Assembly: GCF_023078495.1 (NCBI RefSeq)
Contig: NZ_CP095742.1
Span: 2,294,001-2,358,000, forward strand
Reading direction: 5' to 3'
DNA from: Luteibacter aegosomatissinici
GTDB taxonomy: Bacteria > Pseudomonadota > Gammaproteobacteria > Xanthomonadales > Rhodanobacteraceae
DNA: 64,000 nt
Part shown: positions 35,858 to 45,056 of the stretch, one piece after another
Layout of the letters: every line of letters starts with the position of its first letter
Numbering within the stretch: the first letter of the stretch is position 1
Notes under the pieces: generated by a model
Databases searched by the model: none
What the model saw: the letters and a program-made list of their open reading frames with translations, nothing else
What the model was told of the DNA's origin: nothing
Program-made: the position numbers and the translations under genes

Positions 35858-38800
35858 ATGAACATCTCGCGGCCCTTCATCGACCGACCGGTAGCGACCT
35901 CGCTGCTGTGCCTCGGGCTCGTGATCGCCGGTGCGCTCGCATGGCGGCTGCTGCCGATCGCCTCCATGCCGGAGGTGAACGTGCCGACCATCAAGGTCTC
36001 GGCCGAGCTGCCCGGTGCCAGCCCGGCAACGATGGTCAATGCGGTGGCGGCGCCGCTTGAGCGCACGCTCGGCCGCGTATCCGGCCTGACCGAGATGACC
36101 TCGGTCAGTGCGAACGGCACGACGGATATCCGCCTGGCGTTCGACCTGTCGCGTGACGTGGTCGGCGCCTCGCGCGATGTGCAGGCCGCCATCAACGCGG
36201 CGCGCGGCGAGCTGCCCCCCGAGATGCCGGCCAGCCCGAGCTACCGCGAGGTGAGCTCGGCGGATGCGCCGGTGCTGGTGCTGGGCCTGACCTCGAAACA
36301 CGCCACGCCGGGCCAGATGTACGCCGTGGCCTCCACGACGTTCAGCCAGACGCTGTCGCAGGTGGATGGCGTGGGCGATGTGGAGCTGGTGGGCAGCTCC
36401 ATACCCGCGTTGCGGATCGAACTGGATCCGCAGGCGATGAACGCGCATGGCGTCAGCTTCGACCAGGTCCGCCGCGCCGTCTCGGCCGCACTGCCGAATG
36501 CGCCGCTGGGCGCCATCGAGTTCGGCGACCGTTACCTGCAGGTGGCCGCGAACGCGCAGGTGGATTCGGCTGCGACGCTTAGTGCGCTCACGGTGGCGCA
36601 TGACGGCGGCGGCAGCGTGCACCTGGGCGATATCGGGCGCGTCGTCGATTCCGTGCGCGAACCGTCGAACGCCGCACTGGCCAACGGCGAGCCAGCGGTG
36701 TTGGCCCTGGTGCGGCACAAGCCGGGCGCGAACATCATCGAAGTGATCGATGGCATCACCGATCGCCTGCCGGCCTTGCGGGCATCGCTGCCCGGCGATA
36801 TGCAGGTGAGTGTCATCGTCGATCGCGCCACCACCGTGCGCGCCTCCCTGCACGCCGCCGAACACACCCTGGCCCTGGCCGTGGTGCTGGTGGTCGTGGT
36901 GATGCTGCTGTTCCTGCGCGACCTGCGCACGGCCCTGATCGCCAGCGCCGTGGCACCGATCTCGCTGGTCGGCGCTATGATCGTCATGTATTTCCTCGGC
37001 TATAGCCTGGATATCCTCTCGCTGATGGCGCTGACCATCGCGGTGGGTTTCACCGTGGATGATGCCGTGGTGGTCGTGGAGAACATCGCCCGCCATATCG
37101 AGGAAGGCATGCCGCCCCGTGAGGCAGCGTATGTTGGCGCGGGCGAGGTGGGACTCACGGTGCTGTCGATGAGCGCCGTGCTGATCGCCGTGTTCATCCC
37201 GCTGCTGCTGATGGGCGGTTACGTGGGCCTGTTCGTGCGCGAGTTCTCGGTCACGATCGCCACCGTCATCGCCATTTCGCTGGTCGTGTCGCTTACCGTC
37301 GTGCCCATGTTGTGCGCCTTCTGGCTGAAACCGGCCCGCGCCGATCGCGAGCATGGCGCCATCTTCCGCTGGACCGAACGGCATTTCGTTGCATTGCAGG
37401 GCGCCTACGACCGTAGCCTGACCTGGGCGCTGCGCCGCGCACCGCTCACCATGCTCTCGCTGCTCGGCGTGCTGTGCCTGAGCGTCGTGCTGTTTATCGT
37501 GGTGCCCAAGGGCTTCTTCCCGCGCCAGGATACGGGTGAGCTGACGGGCGATTTCGATACCGATGGCAGTGCCTCGTTCGCGGTATCGAAGGAGAAGCTG
37601 GGCGCGTTCCTGGCCATCGTGCGTGCCGATCCTGCCGTGGAAAGCGCGGCGGGTTATGCCGAAGACGATTCGGGCTCGTTGTTCGTCACGCTTAAGCCGT
37701 TGTCGAAGCGCGATGCGAGCGCCGACCAGGTGGCGGCGCGCCTGAATGTCCAGCTGGCGAAGCTGCCGGGCGGCGTGTTCACGGTCACCTCGGTGCAGAA
37801 CATCCGCGTGGGTGGCCGCCGTAGCCGTGCCTCGGATGAGTACACCATCCAGGCGGATTCACCGGAGCTGCTGCGCCGCTGGGTGCCGCCCATCGTGGAA
37901 GGCATGATGCGCCTGCCGGAGCTGCGCAACGTGCACGGCGATAACGGCCGCAAGGGCGTGGCGACCGCGCTGAGCGTGGATCGAGATGCCGCGGCGCAGG
38001 CGGGCACCAGCTATGCCCGCATCGACGGCGTGCTACGCGATGCCTTCGCCGACCGTCGCGTGGCGACGATGTTCTCGCCCACCGGCGAGTACCCGGTGCT
38101 GATGCGCGTGGCGCCCGAGCAGGCGCAATCGCCCGATGCATTCGCACCCATCCAGGTGCCTGTTACGGGCGGCGCCGGCGTACCGTTGCTCGGCCTGACC
38201 CAGGTGCGCCAGTACCAGGTGCCGCTCTCGATCTCGCATTACGGCCAGAACGTGGCCACCACGATTTCGTTCGACCGCGTGCCGGGTGTTTCGCTTTCCA
38301 AGGCAACCCAGGCGATCCAGAAAGTGATGGATAGCCTCGCCGTGCCGACCTCGGTGCGCAGCACCTTCCAGGGCGCGGCCGGTGCGGCGCGCCAGGTCTC
38401 CGACAGCGAGCCGGCGCTCATCCTTGGCGCGGTGCTTACGTTGTTTATCGTGCTGGGCATCCTGTACGAAAGCGTGGTGCATCCGCTGACCATTCTCTCG
38501 ACGCTGCCTTCGGCGGCAGTGGGCGCCGTGTTCGCCCTGATGGCGCTGCGTACCGACCTCGACGTGATCGCCCTGGTCGGCATCTTCTCGCTGGTCGGCA
38601 TCGTCATGAAGAACGCGATCATGATGGTCGATGTGGCGATCGTCGCGGGGCGTACGATGGGGATGACCCCGTCCGAGGCTATCCAGCATGCGTGCCGCCT
38701 GCGTTTCCGCCCCATTCTCATGACCTCGCTCGCGGTGATGGTGGCGGCGGTGCCGCTGGCCATATCGCGCGGCAACGGCGCCGAAATGCACCGCCCGCTA

Positions 38801-38977
38801 GGCATTGCGATCGGCGGCGGCCTGGTGGTCAGCCAGTTGCTGACCCTCTATACCACCCCCGTGGTTTACCTTTATCTCGACCGTTTCAGCAGGTGGGCTG
38901 GCAGATGGATGCAAAGATTCGGCGGCCAGGACCGCGACGCGGCATGGCCGGCGCAGTACGAGGAGCCGCTCCCGTGA
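35858..38977 (+). CDS. RND efflux pump subunit, MdtC-like
   Basis: A 1039-aa paralogue of the preceding subunit, 10 bp downstream. Start ISRPFIDRPVATSLLCLGLV. The helix 4 acidic pair is in VGFTVDDAVVVVENI and the helix 10 Lys in GIVMKNAIMMVDVA, so both subunits keep proton-translocating residues. Two adjacent non-identical subunits are typical of MdtB/MdtC and MuxB/MuxC systems. Its stop codon overlaps the GTG start of the outer membrane factor. The two subunits are diverged enough that a recent duplication is unlikely. Confidence 0.92.
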   Translation: MNISRPFIDRPVATSLLCLGLVIAGALAWRLLPIASMPEVNVPTIKVSAELPGASPATMVNAVAAPLERTLGRVSGLTEMTSVSANGTTDIRLAFDLSRDVVGASRDVQAAINAARGELPPEMPASPSYREVSSADAPVLVLGLTSKHATPGQMYAVASTTFSQTLSQVDGVGDVELVGSSIPALRIELDPQAMNAHGVSFDQVRRAVSAALPNAPLGAIEFGDRYLQVAANAQVDSAATLSALTVAHDGGGSVHLGDIGRVVDSVREPSNAALANGEPAVLALVRHKPGANIIEVIDGITDRLPALRASLPGDMQVSVIVDRATTVRASLHAAEHTLALAVVLVVVVMLLFLRDLRTALIASAVAPISLVGAMIVMYFLGYSLDILSLMALTIAVGFTVDDAVVVVENIARHIEEGMPPREAAYVGAGEVGLTVLSMSAVLIAVFIPLLLMGGYVGLFVREFSVTIATVIAISLVVSLTVVPMLCAFWLKPARADREHGAIFRWTERHFVALQGAYDRSLTWALRRAPLTMLSLLGVLCLSVVLFIVVPKGFFPRQDTGELTGDFDTDGSASFAVSKEKLGAFLAIVRADPAVESAAGYAEDDSGSLFVTLKPLSKRDASADQVAARLNVQLAKLPGGVFTVTSVQNIRVGGRRSRASDEYTIQADSPELLRRWVPPIVEGMMRLPELRNVHGDNGRKGVATALSVDRDAAAQAGTSYARIDGVLRDAFADRRVATMFSPTGEYPVLMRVAPEQAQSPDAFAPIQVPVTGGAGVPLLGLTQVRQYQVPLSISHYGQNVATTISFDRVPGVSLSKATQAIQKVMDSLAVPTSVRSTFQGAAGAARQVSDSEPALILGAVLTLFIVLGILYESVVHPLTILSTLPSAAVGAVFALMALRTDLDVIALVGIFSLVGIVMKNAIMMVDVAIVAGRTMGMTPSEAIQHACRLRFRPILMTSLAVMVAAVPLAISRGNGAEMHRPLGIAIGGGLVVSQLLTLYTTPVVYLYLDRFSRWAGRWMQRFGGQDRDAAWPAQYEEPLP

Positions 38978-40350
38978 GCGCCCGTGGCTTGCGCGTACTG
39001 ATGGCGGTCACGACCGTCACCCTGGTGGCTGGCTGCACTGTTGGCCCGGATTACGTGCGCCCGGCGGCGCCGACCTCGGCGGCGTTCAAGGAGGCGAAGC
39101 CGCAGGCGGCCCAGAGCACGCCGGCAGTACCGATCGCCGGCAAGTGGTGGGAGATCTACGGCGACCCGGTACTCAACGACCTGGTCTCGCGCGTGGCCGT
39201 GGATAACCAGTCGCTGGCCGCTTCCGCCGCGCGCATGCGCGAGGCGCAGCTGCTGGTGCAGGAAGCGCACGGCGCGGCGTACCCGCAGGTGAGTGTCGGC
39301 ACGATCAAGTCTGGCCGCCGCAACGAAAATGACTTTGGCCTGGGCGTGAGCTGGGAGCTGGACCTGTGGGGCCGCATCCGCCGCGATGTCGAAGCGCATC
39401 GCGCCTCGGCGGAAGCTAGCGCGGATGACCTCGCCGCCGCGACGCTTTCGATGCAGGCGCAGCTGGTGCAGGCGTATTTCGCGTTGCGCCAGAGCGATGC
39501 CGCAATCGACCTGTTGCAGCGCTCGACGGACGTGGCCACCCAGTGGCACCGGATGGTCGGCAACCAGTACACGCAAGGCCAGGCCTCCAGCGCCGATGTC
39601 TCCGATGCGTTGGTGAAGCTCAGTGGTGCACAGCTACAGCTGGCGGATACCCGCAGTGCGCGTGCGCAGTACGAACACGCGATAGCCGTGATGCTGGGCA
39701 AGCCGCCCGCGGAGTTCTCGCTCGCGGCGGCACCTTTCGACACGAAGGTGCCGGAAATCCCGCCGGGCGTACCGGCGGTCCTGCTCGAGCGTCGTCCCGA
39801 TGTGGCAGCCAGCGAACGCCGCATGGCGGCGGCGAATGCGCGCATTGGCGTGGCGAAAGCGGAAGAGCTGCCCTCGATCAGCCTTGCCGCGGGCATCGGC
39901 GTACGCCGTGGCCCGACCGGTACGGCCGACGTGAAGGGTCCGCTGTTCACCGGTGGCCGCCTGGATGCGCAGGTGAAGTCGGCGGGCGAGGGCTATACCG
40001 AGGCGGTGGCGAACTATCGCCAGACGGTGCTGGATGCCTACCGCGAAGTGGAGGATAACCTCGTCGCGACGAACGAGCTGGCGAACGTCGCCGAGCTGCA
40101 TGCGAAGGCGGCTGCGGCGGCGACCGAATCGGATCGCGTCACGCAGAACCAGTACAAGGAAGGCGTGGCGGATTACCCGGCGGTGGTGCAGGCGACGAAT
40201 GGTGCGCTTGAGGCGGGCCGTGGTGAGTTGCAGTTGCGCCTGCGCCGGCTGGATACGAGTGTGAACCTGATCGTGGCGCTGGGTGGCGGATGGCAGGCTG
40301 AGCCCGCTCAGACTGAAGCGCAGGCTCAGGCGCCGTCACCGGCCAAATAA
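38974..40350 (+). CDS. Outer membrane efflux lipoprotein (NodT/OprM family)
   Basis: The GTG at 38974 (GTGA overlap with the pump) gives 458 aa: SARGLRVLMAVTTVTLVAGC, a lipobox with acylated C21, followed by TVGPDYVRP. The long upstream in-frame extension overlaps the pump gene and is excluded. OEP domain repeats are visible: KWWEIYGDPVLNDLVSRVAV, SWELDLWGRIRRDVEAHRAS, RRPDVAASERRMAAANARIG and GRLDAQVKSAGEGYTEAV. It is a trimeric TolC-like channel completing the tripartite pump. Confidence 0.92.
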   Translation: MSARGLRVLMAVTTVTLVAGCTVGPDYVRPAAPTSAAFKEAKPQAAQSTPAVPIAGKWWEIYGDPVLNDLVSRVAVDNQSLAASAARMREAQLLVQEAHGAAYPQVSVGTIKSGRRNENDFGLGVSWELDLWGRIRRDVEAHRASAEASADDLAAATLSMQAQLVQAYFALRQSDAAIDLLQRSTDVATQWHRMVGNQYTQGQASSADVSDALVKLSGAQLQLADTRSARAQYEHAIAVMLGKPPAEFSLAAAPFDTKVPEIPPGVPAVLLERRPDVAASERRMAAANARIGVAKAEELPSISLAAGIGVRRGPTGTADVKGPLFTGGRLDAQVKSAGEGYTEAVANYRQTVLDAYREVEDNLVATNELANVAELHAKAAAAATESDRVTQNQYKEGVADYPAVVQATNGALEAGRGELQLRLRRLDTSVNLIVALGGGWQAEPAQTEAQAQAPSPAK

Positions 40351-40386
40351 GCTTTCGGTGGCGCGGGCTCGCCGCGCCTCGTTAGC

Positions 40387-40412
40387 GGTTCATTCGCTTC
40401 AGCGAATGAACC
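40387..40412. terminator. Bidirectional hairpin between convergent operons
   Basis: GGTTCATTCGCT (40387-40398) pairs with AGCGAATGAACC (40401-40412), a near-perfect stem with a tiny loop. It sits between the pump operon (ending 40350) and the end of the ceramide operon (40440). There is no long T-run, so activity as terminator is likely but not certain. Confidence 0.6.
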
Positions 40413-40439
40413 GATCCGTTGGCCTAACGCAACAGCGGC

Positions 40440-41276
40440 TTAAAGCGGATAGCGCGCGACAAGCGTCTCAAGCCGCGAACGCGTTTCCTTCGCCAGCGGC
40501 GCAGGCGTGTTGTAGCTGCGGCGTCCGGAAAGCGACTCCGCCACCATCTCATCGTGGCGCGACCCCATCAGCCCGTTAATCGCCGCCAGAAACCGCGACA
40601 TGCAATACGCATGCTCATTCGGTGCCAGCGAACGCAGCGTGTCGTAATACGACACCTGCATGCTCACGATCTTCCGCACCGCGTGGAACTGGTCACCCGC
40701 GAAAATCGTGCGGTTCACCGCCTTCTTCAGCCGGCTCATCTCCGCCTTCTGGAACGCGATCAGGCCCGCCTCGCTATCCAGGCGTGTCTCCACCATCCCG
40801 CGGCGAACGAAATTCCACACCGGCTTCGACAGCAGCACGCGCAGCTTCCAGCCCTGGCGCACGATCGTGCCGCGCTTACCGCCGCGGAAGCCATCCTGCA
40901 TGTGGCCCAGCACACGCGTCGTCAGGTCGAACAGATAGCTCGAGCGGTGGTTGCGGCTGTACAGGCGCTGCGCAAAGCGCAGGTGCTTGTAGCGCGCGCG
41001 GCTGTGCTTGTACTGCAGGCGCTCGTCAGCACTCAGGCCCTCGTTGCGCATCAGCTTCTCGACCAGGTGCAGCAGCTCCTCGCGCGATACGCCATCGTCC
41101 CAGAACTGCAGGCACAGCGCATAGCAACGGCGGATCGCATCCTCGGGCACCGCCAGCACGATCGGATCGGGCAGGCAGGTGTGCGCATCGACGATGTCAT
41201 CGACATCCACCGCATCGAAGAGACGGCCCAGCGTCTCCGGCGAAAATTTAGGCCACTCGGTCATCATGGTGTTCAT
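40440..41276 (-). CDS. Hypothetical protein at the end of the sphingolipid operon
   Basis: The start MNTMMTEWPKFSPETLGRLF at 41274-41276 shares one base with the flippase stop (TAATG), so it is translationally coupled. It is a 278-aa basic, largely helical cytoplasmic protein (DERLQYKHSRARYKHLRFAQ; AEMSRLKKAVNRTIFAGDQF), with no signal peptide, membrane segment or motif I recognise. Coupling to a lipid flippase and ceramide genes suggests a role in lipid modification or trafficking; that is context only. Confidence 0.75.
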   Translation of the reverse strand: MNTMMTEWPKFSPETLGRLFDAVDVDDIVDAHTCLPDPIVLAVPEDAIRRCYALCLQFWDDGVSREELLHLVEKLMRNEGLSADERLQYKHSRARYKHLRFAQRLYSRNHRSSYLFDLTTRVLGHMQDGFRGGKRGTIVRQGWKLRVLLSKPVWNFVRRGMVETRLDSEAGLIAFQKAEMSRLKKAVNRTIFAGDQFHAVRKIVSMQVSYYDTLRSLAPNEHAYCMSRFLAAINGLMGSRHDEMVAESLSGRRSYNTPAPLAKETRSRLETLVARYPL

Positions 41277-42610
41277 TAACGGGCTTCTTCCGGTGCGTGG
41301 AAGGAGAGCGTGTGTCGCTGACGATACGCCGCTACGGTGGGAATTAGCGAGAACAGCGCCTCCAGGCACGTCCCGATGAAATAGGCGATGGCCGCGCCCA
41401 TGAGCCCCATGAGGTGGCTCAGGCCGACCAGCAGGCCCGCGTAGGTGAGCGCGGCCAGGGCCTGGGCCACCAGCGCGGCGCGCTGGCGGCTGGCGATGTA
41501 CAGCAGGGATTCCAGTGGGAAACCGGCCATGGAAACCACCAGCGCCGCGGACATGATCTGGAGCAGGTCGTACGCCTCCAGGTACTTGGCGCCGAACACG
41601 GAGCCGATCAGCGGCTTGCCGACCAGAATGACCAGCAGGGCCACCAGCACGCCCAGGCCACCGGCCAGGGCGGCGGAGCGCACGCCGAGCTTCCACGGCC
41701 GCGTGCTGGAGGGATCCAGCCGCATGATCTCCGGGTAGAAGCTCTTCTGCATCAGCGAGGCGGGCGTACCGGCCGCATCGAAGAAGGTCAGTGCCACCTT
41801 GAACACGCCGGCGGCGGCCGGGCCCAGCACGATACCGACCAGCACATTGCTGCCGGCGTTACGTGCCGACCAGATCGAATGAGCGAAGTTGGTGGTCCAG
41901 ACGAAATCCCACGCACCCTTGATACGGCGCGCCGGTGCCAGGAGGCCTGGGCGCAGCGCGTCGTGGATGTTCTGCCGGCGCAGCTCGCGCACGGCAAACA
42001 CCCACAGGCACATGTCGCCGGCCAGACTGGAGATGTACCAGGTGGCGATAAAGCCTGGGAAGCCGAGGTGGAACAGGTAGGCGAGCACGCTGCCGACAGC
42101 GCGCAGGAACGGCGTGATGGCCTGCTGGACGGCGATCAGGTCGAAGCGGTCGATCGAGCGCAGGATGCCGGTCGGCGTCGCCGCGGTCATGGTCGGGATC
42201 AGCGTGCAGTACGCCATGGCCCACCAGAAATCTTCCGGCTTCAGGCCCACGGCATGGCCCAGCAGCGGCAGCAGCGCCATGCCGCCGACAACGGCGACGG
42301 CGCCGCTGGCCAGGTCCAGGCCGAACGACAGGCCGGTCACATCGCGGAAGCGCGCCAGGTCCTGGCGGGCGAGGGCAGGCGTGCCGAACTGCACCACGAA
42401 CTGCCAGGTCTGGAACTTGGCGAAATCGCTGACGCTCTTCGCATACGCCTGCACGACCACGAGCGTGCCGAACAGCGCAGGCGACATGGCGCGGCCGGCA
42501 CAGGCAAGCGCGAGCAGGCCCAGTAGGGCGCTCACGACATTGCTTGAGCCAAGGTAGGACGCGTTCCGCAGGATGGTGCGGAACGACCCGTCAGCAAACC
42601 AGTGCTTCAT
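41276..42610 (-). CDS. MATE/Wzx-like lipid-linked oligosaccharide flippase
   Basis: A 444-aa integral membrane protein with about 12-14 hydrophobic helices (e.g. LGLLALACAGRAMSPALFGT; VALLVILVGKPLIGSVFGAK; YLFHLGFPGFIATWYISSLA). The start NASYLGSSNVVSALLGLLAL and the LGPAAAGVFKVALTFFDAAG segment are typical of polysaccharide_synt/Wzx-type exporters. It follows the serine-palmitoyltransferase-like gene by 15 bp. A role in moving a sphingolipid or lipid-linked glycan across the inner membrane is inference from position; no glycosyltransferase is in the window. Confidence 0.85.
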   Translation of the reverse strand: MKHWFADGSFRTILRNASYLGSSNVVSALLGLLALACAGRAMSPALFGTLVVVQAYAKSVSDFAKFQTWQFVVQFGTPALARQDLARFRDVTGLSFGLDLASGAVAVVGGMALLPLLGHAVGLKPEDFWWAMAYCTLIPTMTAATPTGILRSIDRFDLIAVQQAITPFLRAVGSVLAYLFHLGFPGFIATWYISSLAGDMCLWVFAVRELRRQNIHDALRPGLLAPARRIKGAWDFVWTTNFAHSIWSARNAGSNVLVGIVLGPAAAGVFKVALTFFDAAGTPASLMQKSFYPEIMRLDPSSTRPWKLGVRSAALAGGLGVLVALLVILVGKPLIGSVFGAKYLEAYDLLQIMSAALVVSMAGFPLESLLYIASRQRAALVAQALAALTYAGLLVGLSHLMGLMGAAIAYFIGTCLEALFSLIPTVAAYRQRHTLSFHAPEEAR

Positions 42611-42625
42611 GCCGCGACTATCCGC

Positions 42626-43825
42626 TTACGCCACGTGTGCATGTTGCCTCGCGCCCGGCCAGCTGGCGAAGGCCGCGCAGATGGCATCGATCTGTTCCGG
42701 CGTGTGCGCCGCGCTGACGCTGCAGCGAAGCAGCGACGACGTGCCCGGTGTGGCCGGCGGCACCATCAGGTTCACGTACACGCCGTTCTTCAGCAGGTGA
42801 TCCCAGAAGCGCAGGGCCTCCAGCTTCTCGCCTACCAGCACGGCGACCACGGCATTCGGCGGTGCGCCCAGTTCGAAGCCGAGGGCGGCCAGGCCGGCGT
42901 GCAGGCGCTCGGCGTTCGCACGCAGTCGCTCACGCTTGTCGCTGGCGGCAGCGAGTACACGCAGTGCCTGGCGGGTCGCCGCGATGGTGGCGGGCGCGAG
43001 CGAGGCCGTAAAGACGTAAGGACGGCTGGCATAGCGCAGCACGTCCATCTCCTCCGCGTTGCTCACGCAGAAGCCGCCGGTGTTGCCCAGGCTCTTGCTG
43101 AAGGTGCCCACGACGTAATCGACATCGTCGAGCACGCCCAGCTCTTCCACCAGGCCCTGGCCGGTAGCGCCGAGCACGCCCATCGAATGGGCTTCATCGA
43201 CCAGCAGCGTGGCGCCGAAAGCCTTCTTCACGCGCACGAAGTCGGCCAGCGGCGCGCGGTCGCCCAGCATGCTGTACACGCCTTCGATCACGATCACCGC
43301 CTTGGCGGCATCGTCACCGAGACGACGCAGGCGCTTCTCGAGATCGGCCGGATCGTTGTGGCGGAAACGGATGATGTTCGCGCCGCTGAGCTTGCAGCCG
43401 TCGTAGATGCTGGCGTGGCTATCCGCATCGATCAGCACGTTGTCGCCCGGGCCGGCGAGGGCCGAGATCATGCCCAGGTTGGCCTGGTAGCCGGTGGAGA
43501 ACACGATGCCGTCGCGCTTGTTGTAGAAGCGCGCCAGGTCGAGCTCCAGCTCGCGGTGGTCGGCGTAGCTGCCGTTGGCCATGCGCGAGCCGGTGGTGCC
43601 GGTGCCGGCATGTTCCAGCGCTTCGCGAGCGGCCGCGATGCAGCTCGGATCGAAGGTCATGCCGAGGTAATTGTTCGTGCCGGCCAGGATCGTCGGGCGG
43701 CCCTGGATCATGCCTTCCGTCGGCGTGATGATGCGATCGATCTGCACACCGAACGGATCGATGCCCAGCGCCGCCAGCTCCTCGCGGACGGCGCGGATCG
43801 CCTGCAGGCGCGCGTTCTCGCTCAT
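42626..43825 (-). CDS. spt: Alpha-oxoamine synthase, probable serine palmitoyltransferase
   Basis: A 399-aa PLP enzyme. PLP Lys K244 in TFSKSLGNTGGF, Asp-Glu-Ala-His at 210-213 (DEAHSMG), the ring-stacking His in DADSHASIYDG (H137). The family includes 8-amino-7-oxononanoate synthase, KBL and SPT. SPT is preferred over BioF because the gene overlaps an acyl carrier protein gene by 4 bp and a CerR-like and acyl-AMP ligase gene precede it, the same order as in the Caulobacter spt cluster, with no biotin genes nearby. It would condense Ser with a fatty acyl thioester to give 3-keto-sphinganine. Confidence 0.85.
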   Translation of the reverse strand: MSENARLQAIRAVREELAALGIDPFGVQIDRIITPTEGMIQGRPTILAGTNNYLGMTFDPSCIAAAREALEHAGTGTTGSRMANGSYADHRELELDLARFYNKRDGIVFSTGYQANLGMISALAGPGDNVLIDADSHASIYDGCKLSGANIIRFRHNDPADLEKRLRRLGDDAAKAVIVIEGVYSMLGDRAPLADFVRVKKAFGATLLVDEAHSMGVLGATGQGLVEELGVLDDVDYVVGTFSKSLGNTGGFCVSNAEEMDVLRYASRPYVFTASLAPATIAATRQALRVLAAASDKRERLRANAERLHAGLAALGFELGAPPNAVVAVLVGEKLEALRFWDHLLKNGVYVNLMVPPATPGTSSLLRCSVSAAHTPEQIDAICAAFASWPGARQHAHVA

Positions 43826-44076
43826 GCGTTCTGGCCCAGTGTCTTGCTGACCAGCTCGGCCAGCTCACCGACGGTACGGATGTCCGCCAGGGCGTTGATC
43901 GGCACGGAGACGTCGTATTCGTCTTCCACGGCCATGATCAGGTCCATGACCTTGAGCGAATCAAAGCCAAGATCGGCGGTGATGCCGGTCGATGCGCTGA
44001 TGGGCTTGGCGAGGGGTACTTCGATCAACGGATTGATCAACTCGATAAGCCGGGAAACGATGTCGGATGGGTTCAC
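43822..44076 (-). CDS. acpR: Acyl carrier protein of the sphingolipid operon
   Basis: An 84-aa acidic four-helix protein with the phosphopantetheine Ser40 in DLGFDSLKVMDLI, and helix III/IV ADIRTVGELAELVSKTL. It differs from housekeeping AcpP (it lacks DSLDTVELVM), so it is a dedicated carrier. It overlaps the SPT-like gene by 4 bp and the CerR-like gene by 4 bp. In Caulobacter the equivalent ACP carries the acyl chain to Spt. The symbol follows that precedent and depends on the cluster assignment. Confidence 0.85.
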   Translation of the reverse strand: MNPSDIVSRLIELINPLIEVPLAKPISASTGITADLGFDSLKVMDLIMAVEDEYDVSVPINALADIRTVGELAELVSKTLGQNA

Positions 44077-45056
44077 GAGGGAACTCCTGTAACTGCTTGA
44101 GGGGAGAGTCCCAGCGTCTCGGCCAGGCCGCGATCGAAGCTTATCGCAGGGCGCCAGCCAGTGTCTTGGGAAAACGCGTGGCTGTCTGCCGACCAGTCCG
44201 CATGAGTGACTTCACGTACCTTGCCGGGCGAGAGCATCGGGGCGTAACCGAAGACGCGCGCAGCCATGAGATTGGTGCGGCCAACAAAGCGAAGCACCGG
44301 CACCGGGATGGCCAGCCGGCGGATGGGCGCGCCACCGCGCAGCACGCGGGCGGCGGTGCCGAGTACGGTCGGCCAGTCGTAACCGCCGTGGCCGTCATCC
44401 AGTTCGTACGTAGCGCCCACGCCACGGCCGCTATCCAGCCAGGCCACGACGGCGCTAGCCAGGTCGGCAACGTGGATCATCGAGAAGCGGCCGTTGCCAT
44501 CGCCGGGGATGGCCGCCACGCCGCGGGCCATGCCGCGGAACATGGGCAGCATCTCCTTGTCGCCGGGGCCGTAGACGGCAGGCGGGCGAATGATGGTCCA
44601 GGTCATGCGCTGCGCCCCGGCCTGCAGGGCCAGCTCGCCGCGGCGCTTGCTGCCGGCGTAATCGGAAAGCTGCGCTTCACGCGCGGCCAGTGACGAGATC
44701 AGCAGGAAGCGGCGCACCGAGGGTTCGTTCTCGGCGGCGCGCACGATATCGACGACACCGGCCTCGTTCACGCGATCGAAATCGGCCCGGCTCGCGCCAC
44801 GCACACTACCGGCGCAGTGGATCACCGCGTCTGCACCCTTCACCAGCTCCGCCAATGCATCGCGATCGGCGAGGTCACCGGCCACCCACTTCAGGCCATC
44901 GGCGCACTGCATCACGCGCCCGCGGCGCGGACGGTAAAGCGCACGCACCCGATAGCCGGCGGCCATCAGGTGGGTGCGTAAGGCGTGGCCAATAAATCCC
45001 GTCGCGCCCGTCAGGGCGACGACTGGCCGCCCCTCATGGACGGGATCGTCGTTCAC
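44073..45056 (-). CDS. cerR: NAD-dependent epimerase/dehydratase, probable ceramide reductase (CerR-like)
   Basis: A 327-aa extended SDR. TGATGFIG at residues 16-23, Tyr-Lys pair in DYAGSKRRGELAL, and IRPPAVYGPGDKEMLPMFRG, as in UDP-sugar epimerase-like proteins. No sugar-nucleotide pathway lies nearby. In Caulobacter the epimerase-like gene in the same position reduces the 3-keto group of the sphingoid intermediate. The operon order ligase-reductase-ACP-SPT is reproduced here with 4-bp overlaps throughout. The call rests on synteny plus family. Confidence 0.78.
   Translation of the reverse strand: MNDDPVHEGRPVVALTGATGFIGHALRTHLMAAGYRVRALYRPRRGRVMQCADGLKWVAGDLADRDALAELVKGADAVIHCAGSVRGASRADFDRVNEAGVVDIVRAAENEPSVRRFLLISSLAAREAQLSDYAGSKRRGELALQAGAQRMTWTIIRPPAVYGPGDKEMLPMFRGMARGVAAIPGDGNGRFSMIHVADLASAVVAWLDSGRGVGATYELDDGHGGYDWPTVLGTAARVLRGGAPIRRLAIPVPVLRFVGRTNLMAARVFGYAPMLSPGKVREVTHADWSADSHAFSQDTGWRPAISFDRGLAETLGLSPQAVTGVPS

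Noticed and set aside
32746-36195. Very long minus-strand open frame (over 1100 codons) across the RND genes
   Set aside because: It is His/Arg/Gln-rich without domains, the antisense shadow of two GC-rich pump genes with intact RND motifs on the plus strand.
35783-37384. Long antisense frame within the second RND gene
   Set aside because: Low-complexity His/Asp/Gln-rich translation and no ribosome site; the sense frame is a clear pump subunit.
42626-43825. Annotation as biotin-pathway BioF
   Set aside because: The fold allows it, but no bio genes are near and the ACP, CerR-like and acyl-AMP ligase neighbours point to serine palmitoyltransferase.
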